This document shows positions 8,416 through 16,218 of a DNA stretch of 64,000 nt, one piece after another. The stretch's first letter is position 1. Each line of letters starts with the position of its first letter. The stretch comes from AG41 sp035943095. GTDB taxonomy: Bacteria > Gemmatimonadota > Gemmatimonadetes > Gemmatimonadales > GWC2-71-9. The position numbers were made by a program, and so were the translations under genes. The notes beneath the pieces were generated by a model. That model had not been told where the DNA came from. It ran no database searches and saw only the letters and a list, made by a program, of their open reading frames with translations. The DNA is taken from contig DASZCN010000060.1 of NCBI GenBank assembly GCA_035943095.1, positions 8,705 through 72,704 on the forward strand, given 5' to 3'.

Positions 8416-9620
8416 CGGCCCAGCTACCGACGCGACATGTGGCCGATCTGGTGGCCGAGCGATACTCCGCACTCCCGCTCGCCGCTGCGGCGCTCGCCCG
8501 CGTCGCCGACGGGCGCGGTGGGGCAACACTCGGCGAGCTGGCGATCGCGTACCGGGAGGAGTTCCTGAAGCTTCGGGCGCGCTCGAGAGGCGCTGGGGGG
8601 GGAGGCCTGCCCGAACTGGGCGCGTTGTCGGTCGAGCAGTTTCGGGCGGAGCTGCGCTCGGTGCTGCCCCGGCTCGCCGTCCTCAGGATTGTCGAGTACC
8701 CCGTCGGTCTGCTGACCGATAGCACGCCAATCACCTTCACCGGCGATATGTGGGCCGAGGTACTCGCGGACCGGGAGGACATCGCAGACCGGTTGCTCGA
8801 CGCGGCCGAGCGCGCGGTCGCCCGCGCCGAGGCCGCCAGTGGCGAGCATCCGGTCATCACCGGCGGCAGCCGCCTGGAGGCGCGAGGACTCCTCAAGGTC
8901 TACAAGAGCCGCCCGGTCGTGAACGACGTGAGCGTACAACTCGAGCAGGGCGAGATCGTCGGCCTCCTCGGGCCCAACGGAGCCGGCAAGACGACGACCT
9001 TCTACATGATCACGGGCCTGGTGCGGCCGGACGGGGGCCACATCGAATTCGACGGCCGGGACATCACCGACGAGCCGATGTACCGCCGGGCGCGGATGGG
9101 CATCGGTTACCTGGCGCAGGAGCCGTCGGTCTTCCGGAAGCTGACGGTAGAGGAGAACGTCCAGGCAATTCTCGAGACGCTGCCGATCGAGGGCGATGAG
9201 CGCGCGCACCGGATGGAGCGCCTGCTCGACGAGCTGGCGATCAAGCACTTGCGGCGCCAGAAGGGCTTCCAGCTCTCGGGCGGCGAGCGGCGCCGTCTCG
9301 AGATCACCCGCGCGCTCGTCACCGAGCCCAAGTTCATGCTGCTCGACGAGCCGTTCGCGGGCGTGGATCCGATCGCCGTGCACGACATCCAGACCATCGT
9401 GGCCGGACTCCGGCACAAGGGCATCGGGGTTCTGATCACCGACCACAATGTGGAGCAGACGCTCGACATCGTGGATCGCGCCTACATCATGTTCGAGGGC
9501 AAGGTCCAGGTCGCCGGCAGCGTCCGGGAGCTCGTGTTCTCCGACCGCGTCGCGAACCTGTACCTCGGGCCCACGCTCACCGCCCGACTCCGCGCCCGTC
9601 TCGGGCAGCCCCCGGTATGA
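8412..9620 (+). CDS. lptB: LPS export ABC transporter ATPase LptB with N-terminal extension
   Basis: A 402-residue protein. Residues about 153-402 are a complete LptB-type ABC ATPase: Walker A GPNGAGKTTT (187-196), a Q-loop near LAQEPSVFRKLTVEEN, signature LSGGERRR (288-295), Walker B FMLLDEP (308-314) and the switch histidine in ITDHNV. It powers LPS extraction from the inner membrane. Residues 1-150 are an extra, mostly helical region that I do not recognise and that is absent from ordinary LptB (about 240 residues). The ATG at 8412 overlaps the lptA stop (ATGA), which favours the long form. The G8 tract near 8595 lies in the extension. Confidence 0.93.
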   Translation: MTAQLPTRHVADLVAERYSALPLAAAALARVADGRGGATLGELAIAYREEFLKLRARSRGAGGGGLPELGALSVEQFRAELRSVLPRLAVLRIVEYPVGLLTDSTPITFTGDMWAEVLADREDIADRLLDAAERAVARAEAASGEHPVITGGSRLEARGLLKVYKSRPVVNDVSVQLEQGEIVGLLGPNGAGKTTTFYMITGLVRPDGGHIEFDGRDITDEPMYRRARMGIGYLAQEPSVFRKLTVEENVQAILETLPIEGDERAHRMERLLDELAIKHLRRQKGFQLSGGERRRLEITRALVTEPKFMLLDEPFAGVDPIAVHDIQTIVAGLRHKGIGVLITDHNVEQTLDIVDRAYIMFEGKVQVAGSVRELVFSDRVANLYLGPTLTARLRARLGQPPV

Positions 9621-11077
9621 AGACAGGCCTCCAGCAGCACGCCGCGCTGTCGCAGCAGCTCCGGATCAATCCGCGGCTGTACCAGGCGATGGATCTGTTG
9701 TACATGCCGCTGCTCGACCTCCAGCAGCACTTGAAGCAGGAGCTGCTCGGCAATCCGTTCCTCGAGCTGCTGGAGCCAGAGGACGAGACCGAGGTACCCC
9801 TCGCGGAGGAGGCCAAGGAGGACGCGAAGGAAGCCGAAAAGAACGACGAGCCGGATTGGGAAGACATCCTGCTCGACGACGGCTCGGACTCGAGCGCACC
9901 GCCGCGCGACCTGAGCGAGGCCCGCGAGTACGTGGAGCCGGTGCCGGTCGAGACCAAAGACCTCGCCGATCACCTGCGCGAGCAGGTCCGGCTCCTGGAT
10001 CTGACCCCTCGCCAGCAGCTGCTCGCGGAAGAGTTCATCGGCAACATCGCGGAGGACGGCTACCTCGGGGCCACACTCGAGGAGATCGCGCGCGGCGCGA
10101 ATCAGCTGCTCGAGGAGCACGCCGTCGAGTCCGAGCAGGACGTGCAGCCGCAGCTATACACGCCTGCCGAGGCCGAGGAGATGCTCCGCATCGTCCAAAA
10201 GCTCGATCCGCCCGGCGTCGGCTCCCGCGATCTGCGCGAGTGCCTGCTGCTGCAGCTCGAGGCGCGGGGCGAGACGGAGACCCTCGCGTACCGCCTGGTG
10301 CGGGAGGCGTTCGAGGACTTGAAAGCGCACCGCTGGAGCGACCTCGGCAAGCGCTTCGGCCTCGACGCGGCCGAGGTGCAGAAGGTGGCTGACGACCTGG
10401 CCAAGCTCGATCCCAAGCCCGGGCTGCAATACTCGTCTGCGAACGAAGCGTACATCATCCCAGACCTGCTCGTGGAGAAGATCGACGGCGAGTACAAGGT
10501 CTTCTTGAACGATTCAGGGCTGCCGCGACTCCGCATCTCGAAGACCTATCAGGACATCGCGCGCGACAAAAAGAAGTTCCAGGGCGAAAACAAGGACTTC
10601 ATCAACCAGCGCATGAACAGCGCCCACTGGATGATCCAGGCGATCGAGCAGCGGCGCCAGACCATGCTCAAGGTCATGAACTTCATCGTCGACCGGCAGC
10701 GGGAGTTCTTCGAGAAGGGCGTCGAGTACTTGAAGCCGCTCACGCTGCGCGAGGTGGCCGACGTCATCAACATGCACGAGAGCACCGTCAGCCGGGTGAC
10801 CAACGAGAAGTACGTCCAGACGCCGCGCGGCCTGCTGCCGCTCAAGTTCTTCTTTTCGAGCGGGCTCTCGACCACCACGGGTGAGGACGCCAGCGCCCGC
10901 GCGATCCGCGCCCAGATTCAGAAGATGGTGTCGGACGAGGACCCCAAGAATCCCCTCACCGACCAGCAGATCGTCGAAATGTTCGCGCAGAAAGGGGTCA
11001 AGATCGCGCGCCGGACCGTCGCCAAGTACCGCGACCAGCTGAGCATCCTCCCGGCCCGCATGCGAAAGCGTTTGTGA
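9617..11077 (+). CDS. rpoN: RNA polymerase sigma-54 factor
   Basis: RpoN directs RNA polymerase to -24/-12 promoters that need AAA+ activators. The 486-residue protein has the Gln/Leu-rich region I (LQQHAALSQQLRINPRLYQA), an acidic region II around residues 50-110, the core-binding region and a DNA-binding region. It ends with the RpoN box ARRTVAKYRDQLSILPARMR. All regions are present and the length is normal. It overlaps lptB by 4 bases, the same lptB-rpoN neighbourhood as in Proteobacteria, but hpf and ptsN do not follow. No sigma-54 activator was seen in the window. Confidence 0.97.
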   Translation: MKTGLQQHAALSQQLRINPRLYQAMDLLYMPLLDLQQHLKQELLGNPFLELLEPEDETEVPLAEEAKEDAKEAEKNDEPDWEDILLDDGSDSSAPPRDLSEAREYVEPVPVETKDLADHLREQVRLLDLTPRQQLLAEEFIGNIAEDGYLGATLEEIARGANQLLEEHAVESEQDVQPQLYTPAEAEEMLRIVQKLDPPGVGSRDLRECLLLQLEARGETETLAYRLVREAFEDLKAHRWSDLGKRFGLDAAEVQKVADDLAKLDPKPGLQYSSANEAYIIPDLLVEKIDGEYKVFLNDSGLPRLRISKTYQDIARDKKKFQGENKDFINQRMNSAHWMIQAIEQRRQTMLKVMNFIVDRQREFFEKGVEYLKPLTLREVADVINMHESTVSRVTNEKYVQTPRGLLPLKFFFSSGLSTTTGEDASARAIRAQIQKMVSDEDPKNPLTDQQIVEMFAQKGVKIARRTVAKYRDQLSILPARMRKRL

Positions 11078-12030
11078 GCCTCGCCACCGGCGCCGCGACG
11101 CCAGAGGTGAGCGTCCTCGTCCCGGCCAAGGACGAGGCAGAGAATCTCCATGAGTTCGTCCGCCAGGCGCGCGAGGCGCTGTTGCCGCTGCCGTACACCT
11201 GCGAGATCGTCGTGATCGACGATGGCAGCCACGATGGCACTGCGGAGGCGCTGCGCGATCTCTCGGCAAAGCATCCGTTCGTGCGGGTCGTGACCCATCG
11301 CAGCCAGCGCGGCATCGCGGATGCCCTGGCGTCCGGCGCCGACGCCGCGCGCGGCCGGATCCTCGTGTTCTATCCCGCCGACCTGCAGTACCGGCCGAGC
11401 GACATCCCCGCCTTGGTCCAACCGATCCTCGAAGACTCGGCCGACCTCGTGACCGGGACGAAGCAGGGCCATTACGAGAAGCGCTTCGTCTCGTGGGTCT
11501 ACAATGGCCTGTGTCGCTGGTTGTTCGGGGTTCGGGTCGCCGACTTGAATTCAGTGAAGGCGTACCGTCGGGAGGTGATGGACGGCCTGACGACGCGGCC
11601 CGACTGGCACCGGTTCATGGTGGTCATCGCGGCGACGCAGGGCTTCCGCCTCGCGGAGCGCCCGGTGCCGTTGCAGCCCCGACGGGCCGGAAAGTCGAAG
11701 TTCGGCATCGGCCGCATTCCAGTAGGCGTGCTGGATCTCATGTCCGTATGGTTCCAGCTGCGATTCGGCCGCAAGCCGATGTTGTTCTTCGGTGTCTCAG
11801 GAGCCGTGCTGATCCTGTTGGGTTTCCTGGTCGGCGTGTACGCGCTCATCGAGCGCTACGCGCTCCACCAGGGCAACCGGGCGTTTCTTTATCTGGTCCT
11901 GCTGTTGGTGCTGGCCGGCCTGATCCTGTTCGGGTTTGGCTTCGTGGGGGAGATGGTTGCCAGCATGCGCGAGGAGGTCCGAGCGCTCGCGCGTGAGGTC
12001 GAACATCTGAAGGATCGCCCTACCTCGTAA
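11074..12030 (+). CDS. GT2 glycosyltransferase, DPM1-like with two C-terminal membrane helices
   Basis: A 318-residue protein starting with GTG that overlaps the rpoN stop. Residues 11-230 are a GT-A fold family 2 domain (VSVLVPAKDEAENL, the nucleotide-binding VVIDDGSHDGT, and FYPADLQYRPSD in place of the usual DxD). Two hydrophobic helices (about 236-259 and 269-294) anchor it, and a charged, coiled-coil-like tail follows. This layout is seen in dolichol/undecaprenyl-phosphate sugar transferases, which load a sugar on the lipid carrier at the inner membrane. The sugar and acceptor are unknown. It is the last gene of the kds-lpt-rpoN run. Confidence 0.8.
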   Translation: MSLATGAATPEVSVLVPAKDEAENLHEFVRQAREALLPLPYTCEIVVIDDGSHDGTAEALRDLSAKHPFVRVVTHRSQRGIADALASGADAARGRILVFYPADLQYRPSDIPALVQPILEDSADLVTGTKQGHYEKRFVSWVYNGLCRWLFGVRVADLNSVKAYRREVMDGLTTRPDWHRFMVVIAATQGFRLAERPVPLQPRRAGKSKFGIGRIPVGVLDLMSVWFQLRFGRKPMLFFGVSGAVLILLGFLVGVYALIERYALHQGNRAFLYLVLLLVLAGLILFGFGFVGEMVASMREEVRALAREVEHLKDRPTS

Positions 12031-12096
12031 TACTCTTCCAGACGTCGAGGGGGCCTCGGTCGACGCCCTCCTCATGTTTCTGAATGAATCGCTGTT

Positions 12097-12112
12097 GCTG
12101 ATGCGCATCAGC
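12097..12112. promoter_or_regulatory. Perfect 16-bp palindrome, candidate operator
   Basis: GCTGATGCGCATCAGC is identical to its reverse complement over all 16 bases. It lies in the 206-base gap upstream of the helix-turn-helix/beta-propeller gene, 125 bases before its GTG. Its length and symmetry suit a dimeric regulator. It could equally be a weak hairpin after the preceding GT2 gene. There is no T-run after it. Confidence 0.4.
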
Positions 12113-12120
12113 CCCGAGTG

Positions 12121-12137
12121 GTCGATGTAGCATCGAC
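12121..12137. repeat. Inverted repeat, 7-bp arms with 3-base loop
   Basis: GTCGATG-TAG-CATCGAC is a perfect inverted repeat that starts 8 bases after the 16-bp palindrome. It can form a short hairpin or a second operator half. No T-run follows, so an intrinsic terminator is not supported. The pairing of two symmetrical elements within 41 bases is the main reason to list it. Confidence 0.4.
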
Positions 12138-12236
12138 GCCCTACCGATATGAAACGGCGCGTCGCACATTTGCCCACGAACGTGCGGGCGCGCGGATTGC
12201 TGCGCGACACTTGGATTGCCGGACAAGGGGTCGCGC

Positions 12237-13622
12237 GTGCCGCCATTACCGCTTACCACCCTGCTTCAAACCGCGTTACCGGAGCTTTCAACCCGGACGC
12301 GAGCCATCCTGAGCACCCTCGGCTGCTACAACGGCGACGTGCCCGCGGCGGGCGAGGTGGCCACCCTGATCGGCATGCGCAGCCGGTTTCAGCTCGCCCG
12401 GACGCTGCGGCAGGAAGGGCTCCCGCCCTTCGAGGAGCTGGCCGGGTGGGCGCGCGTTCTTTACTGGCTGTTTGAGGCCGAGGGCACGGGCGTCTCGCTG
12501 CACCGCTTGGCCCGGCGCGCCCGCCTCGATGCGGCAAGCGCCTACCGGCTCGTGCGTCGCGTGACCCGGATGCGGTGGTCTGAGCTCCGGCGCATGGGCA
12601 TCGCTGCGGCAGTGGAGCGCCTCCGGGAGCGCTGCCACGGCAGACCCGTGAGCCGCTGCGCCTGTTCGCGACCACCGGCGCCGGCGAGGCGCGCGCCCAG
12701 AGTCCGTACGCCCGAAGCAACCAGTCGCCGATGCGCGCCGAGCAGCCCTCACCATCCCGCCGGTACCCTCGTGCCAGGGCTCCTTGTGAACGGTGCGCCC
12801 TTCGACGTCGCGATCGGCCCAGATGGGACCGCGTACGTCACATGCGTGCGCGCCGCTCGCCTCGAGCGTGTAGCGCTCGAGCCGTTTCGGTCGATTGGTC
12901 GCGTATCGACGGGCCCGGTGCCGACCCGGATCGTGTTCAACGCAGCGGGTACGTTCGCCTATGTGACGAATCAGTTCGCCGAGGAGGTGGGCGTCATCGA
13001 CGTTGAACGCGGGGAGCAGGTAGCGTCGATCGACGTGCCCGGCCATCCGTTGGGAGCCGTGCTGGCGCCCGACAACCGCACGCTGTTCGTCGCGACCAAT
13101 CTCGACCGTCTGCATGCCATCTCTCTACACTCCGGAAGAATGAGGTCCTCCGTCTCCGTGCCACAGGTATGCACGGAAATCGCGCTCGACGCGAGCGGAC
13201 ACCGGCTGTTCCTCCCGACCTGGAACGCAGGACGCATCCTGGAGTTCGAGACGAGTACCCTCCAGGTGATGCGACGCTTCGACGTCGGCGGAAAGGTGCA
13301 GGGAGTGGCGCTGCCGTCGGACGGCCGGACATTGTTCGCGGCCAACGAGGACGGCTGGCTGGATGTGATCCAGTTGAGTAGTGGGGTTCGCACCCGCCTG
13401 CAGTTCGGCACCACGACTTTCGGCGTGCGGGTGAGTCCCGACGATGCCCTCGTGTACGTTACCCTGCTCGGAGCGGGGCAGGTGGTGGTACTCGACCGGT
13501 GGACGCTCCAGGTGGTGACTACGCTCCACCCTGGGGGCCAGCCCCGGCGCGTCGATTTCGACTCCTCGGGCCGCTTCGCGCTCATCGCGAACGAGGCCGG
13601 ATGGGTGGATCTGGTGCGGTAG
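12237..13622 (+). CDS. Helix-turn-helix-like domain fused to YncE-type beta-propeller
   Basis: A 461-residue protein. Residues about 38-133 look like a double helix-turn-helix of AraC type: a first unit around VATLIGMRSRFQLARTL and a second, LHRLARRARLDAASAYRL, followed by a WSELRRMGIAAAVERL helix. Residues 134-180 are an Arg/Pro-rich linker. Residues about 183-461 form a 7-bladed-propeller-like repeat region (FDVAIGPDGTAYVT, AYVTNQFAEEVGVIDV, TLFAANEDGWLDVI). No signal peptide is seen. I prefer the GTG at 12237, with AAGGGG 6 bases upstream, over the TTG at 12216. The propeller is paralogous to that of the next gene. The function is unknown. Confidence 0.65.
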   Translation: MPPLPLTTLLQTALPELSTRTRAILSTLGCYNGDVPAAGEVATLIGMRSRFQLARTLRQEGLPPFEELAGWARVLYWLFEAEGTGVSLHRLARRARLDAASAYRLVRRVTRMRWSELRRMGIAAAVERLRERCHGRPVSRCACSRPPAPARRAPRVRTPEATSRRCAPSSPHHPAGTLVPGLLVNGAPFDVAIGPDGTAYVTCVRAARLERVALEPFRSIGRVSTGPVPTRIVFNAAGTFAYVTNQFAEEVGVIDVERGEQVASIDVPGHPLGAVLAPDNRTLFVATNLDRLHAISLHSGRMRSSVSVPQVCTEIALDASGHRLFLPTWNAGRILEFETSTLQVMRRFDVGGKVQGVALPSDGRTLFAANEDGWLDVIQLSSGVRTRLQFGTTTFGVRVSPDDALVYVTLLGAGQVVVLDRWTLQVVTTLHPGGQPRRVDFDSSGRFALIANEAGWVDLVR

Positions 13623-13796
13623 TTCACGCCGGTTATGACGTTTTGTGCGCCGGCTCTCACTTCGGCGCCGCGCCACGACTAAACTCGAGGCAGGGACGCC
13701 GTACCGCACAGTTGCGGTCCGGCACTTGCGTAGTACGTGCGACAGTCATAGTCAACGTATGGCGGTATCGTAACGCGCAGCAGGATCGGAGAGCGT

Positions 13797-15017
13797 ATGA
13801 AGCGTCCTCGGTGCTTCTTCATTTCTGTTCTGGCGGTCGTCGCGGCCCTGGCCTCTGCATGCAGTAGCGCGACTGCGCCTACGACGCCCGTCGACCCCGT
13901 CCTTGTCGGGATCTTCCTCGCGCCGCGCGATACGAGCATTCCCCAGAAGCACAGCGTGCAGCTGCGCTTGACCGCGCTCGACTCGGCCGGCAATGAGATT
14001 GAGAACGTGAGCGTGCGGCCTACCTATACGACCAACAACCCCGCGCTCGTATCCGTGAGCCCGCAGGGGTTGGTACAGTCGCTCGGCCCGGCGGGCCACG
14101 CAACGATCACGGCGCACATCGGCGACTTCGGCGATACGGTCAGCATCTTCGTATTCGACTCGAGCCTGGCCGGCCGCGTGCCGCTCACGAGCCGGGCCTA
14201 TGCCGTCGCGATCTCCTCCGCGGGGGTCGTCTACGTCGGTCAGCCCGACTTAGGACGCCTGATTCGGGCTGATCTTCCCAACATGGCGTTTACGACCTCA
14301 GTCACGGTCGGGGATACCCCAACCGAAGTCGCGTTCAATTCGACCGGGACGAAAGCCTACGTTACGAATCAATTCAGTCAGAACGTGGGTGTGATCGACG
14401 CGGCGTCCAACACCCAGACGGCGACCGTGCCAGTCGCCGGCAATCCGTTCGCCGTGATCGTGGCGCCGGGAGACAGCATCGTTTGGGTCACGACGACCGC
14501 CGACAGCCTCTTCGGCATCAATGCGTCGTCCTTGCAGATCATACACCGGCTGCAGCTACCCATCATTTCCAATGGGTTCGCCATACGGGACTCGCTGCTC
14601 TACGTGAGCACCCGGGATGCGGGGATCGTGACCGAGATCAACCTGAAGACGACCACGGTCTTGCGCACGTTGGCCGTGGGTGGTGCGCCGCAGGGGATCG
14701 TCGTCTCTCCCGACGGCACCCAGTTGTACATCGCCAACGAAAACGCCACGCTCCAGTTCTGGAGTCTGACGAGCAACAGCTCGCTTGGCACGACCTCCCT
14801 GGCGGGCCGGGGTTTCGGATTGGCGCGGCGTCCGACGGATGGAAACCTCTACGTCACGACGCTCGAGGCCGGACAAGTGCAGGTCGTCGATCCGACGAGC
14901 CACGCGATTGTGCAGGTGATCAATGTTGGAGGGATCCCGCGCCGGATCGCGTTTACGGCCGACGGGCGCACGGGCGTGGTGGCGAATGAGGCGAGCTGGG
15001 TCGATTTCCTCCGCTAG
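13797..15017 (+). CDS. Lipoprotein with Big-like domain and YncE-type beta-propeller
   Basis: A 406-residue predicted lipoprotein: the signal sequence ends in the lipobox LASAC (Cys 22). Residues about 35-120 resemble a bacterial Ig-like (Big2) domain (VGIFLAPRDTSIPQKHSVQL then ALVSVSPQGLVQSLGPAGHA). The rest is a YVTN/YncE beta-propeller (AYVTNQFSQNVGVIDAASN, LYIANENATLQFW, LYVTTLEAGQVQVVD). GGAGAG stands about 5 bases before the ATG. The propeller matches the upstream gene blade for blade and ends in almost the same words (ANEASWVDFLR against ANEAGWVDLVR), so the two are tandem paralogues. It probably works in the periplasm or at the outer membrane. Confidence 0.85.
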   Translation: MKRPRCFFISVLAVVAALASACSSATAPTTPVDPVLVGIFLAPRDTSIPQKHSVQLRLTALDSAGNEIENVSVRPTYTTNNPALVSVSPQGLVQSLGPAGHATITAHIGDFGDTVSIFVFDSSLAGRVPLTSRAYAVAISSAGVVYVGQPDLGRLIRADLPNMAFTTSVTVGDTPTEVAFNSTGTKAYVTNQFSQNVGVIDAASNTQTATVPVAGNPFAVIVAPGDSIVWVTTTADSLFGINASSLQIIHRLQLPIISNGFAIRDSLLYVSTRDAGIVTEINLKTTTVLRTLAVGGAPQGIVVSPDGTQLYIANENATLQFWSLTSNSSLGTTSLAGRGFGLARRPTDGNLYVTTLEAGQVQVVDPTSHAIVQVINVGGIPRRIAFTADGRTGVVANEASWVDFLR

Positions 15018-16201
15018 GTTTTCGCGGCGGCGTAGCATTCCTCCCACTGGGCCACGATGCTCTCCCAGCTGAAGTCGTTGCGCACGTGCTCCCGCCCCGC
15101 GCTGCCGAGCCGGACAGCGAGACCCCGCTCGGCGGCGAGGCGCCGCAGCGCCGCCGCCAGCGCCGCGGGATTACCGGGCGGCACCAGTAGCCCGGTTTCC
15201 CCGTCCACGATGATGTCCGGTATCCCGCCGATGTCGCTTCCGATCACCGGCACGCCGTAGCTCATCGCCTCGAGCAGCACGACACCGAGCCCTTCGGTGT
15301 CGCTCCGCGAATCGAGGATCGACGGGAGCGCGAAGGCGTCCGCCGCCCCGTAGGCGGCGCGGAGCTCCGCCGCCGACACCCGGCCGCGTAGCGTGACCCG
15401 GTCGCCCAAGCCGCCCTCGCGCACGAGCGCCTCCAGCCTGGCCCGCTCCGGTCCATCGCCGATCACATCGAGCCGGACATCCAAGGTCGGCGACAGTCGC
15501 CGCACGCCCTCGATCAGCTCGGCGACGCCCTTGCGCTCTACCAGACGCCCCACGAACAGGACGCGGAAGCCACCATCTCGCCTCGCAGCGGGGGAGGGAG
15601 GCGCCACGGTGGGAAGTCCCACGGTGTAAGGGATCACCCGCACCGGGACGTCGCTGACGCGCTTGATCTCACGGGCCGTGTATGAGGAGATCGCGACCAC
15701 CTGGTCCGAGGTGTTCAGCGCCCAGCGGACGAGCCAGCGGAGCCAGGGGAGTGAACCCTGCACCCAACGCAGCTCCACGCCGTACCACAGCGTCACGAGT
15801 CGCGCGCCACACGTTGCTCGTGCTACCGCGCCAAACAGCGCGTGCGGCATCGGCCAGTGCACGTGCACCACGTCGTAGCGGCGGCGGCGGCAGAGGCGCC
15901 AGACCGCCAGCATCCCGCCGGCCACGTAGAAGGCCGGCATCAGCTGGTAGCGCCACGAGCGCCGCATGCGGTCCGGTGCGGCCTCGTCATGGGTCAGATC
16001 TTCCCACCGCGCCGGGAAGTAGCGGAACCGGTGCACCGGAATGCCTTCGTACAGGGCACCGCCTCCGCCGCGGTAGGCCGAGCAGAACACTTCCACGTCG
16101 TGCCCCGCGGCTTGCAATCGCTTGAGGAGCTCCACCAGCCAGGGCGCGATGACATCGCCCTCGTGGCGCGGGAACGCGGTGACGATGTGAAGGATGCGCA
16201 C
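15014..16201 (-). CDS. Glycosyltransferase family 4
   Basis: A 395-residue GT-B fold enzyme of the group 1/GT4 type. The N-terminal Rossmann domain begins ILHIVTAFPRHEGD with an acceptor-side HVHWPMPHAL segment. The C-terminal domain has the donor-site strands VLFVGRLVERKGV and LDVIGDGPERARLE and the E-x7-E type motif EGLGVVLLEAMSYG followed by GVPVIGSDIGGIPD. I place the start at the GTG giving VRILHIV, since an upstream extension of 36 residues is low-complexity. The 3' end overlaps the 3' end of the lipoprotein gene by 4 bases. It probably transfers a sugar to a cell-surface glycan precursor. Confidence 0.85.
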   Translation of the reverse strand: MRILHIVTAFPRHEGDVIAPWLVELLKRLQAAGHDVEVFCSAYRGGGGALYEGIPVHRFRYFPARWEDLTHDEAAPDRMRRSWRYQLMPAFYVAGGMLAVWRLCRRRRYDVVHVHWPMPHALFGAVARATCGARLVTLWYGVELRWVQGSLPWLRWLVRWALNTSDQVVAISSYTAREIKRVSDVPVRVIPYTVGLPTVAPPSPAARRDGGFRVLFVGRLVERKGVAELIEGVRRLSPTLDVRLDVIGDGPERARLEALVREGGLGDRVTLRGRVSAAELRAAYGAADAFALPSILDSRSDTEGLGVVLLEAMSYGVPVIGSDIGGIPDIIVDGETGLLVPPGNPAALAAALRRLAAERGLAVRLGSAGREHVRNDFSWESIVAQWEECYAAAKT

Positions 16202-16208
16202 GGCGGTG

Positions 16209-16218
16209 AAGTATAGTG
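16209..16218. promoter_or_regulatory. Overlapping divergent -10-like boxes
   Basis: The sequence AAGTATAGTG between the divergent GT4 and flippase genes reads TATAGT on the plus strand (16212-16217) and TATACT on the minus strand (16215-16210). Each is one or two changes from TATAAT. No clear -35 is visible on either side. If used, the minus transcript would start at or next to the GT4 GTG and be nearly leaderless. This is an inference from base pattern only. Confidence 0.3.

Noticed and set aside
12025..12085. Possible intrinsic terminator after the GT2 gene at 12030
   Set aside because: The GAGGGGGC and GCCCTCCTC segments pair only with a bulge, and no T-run follows.
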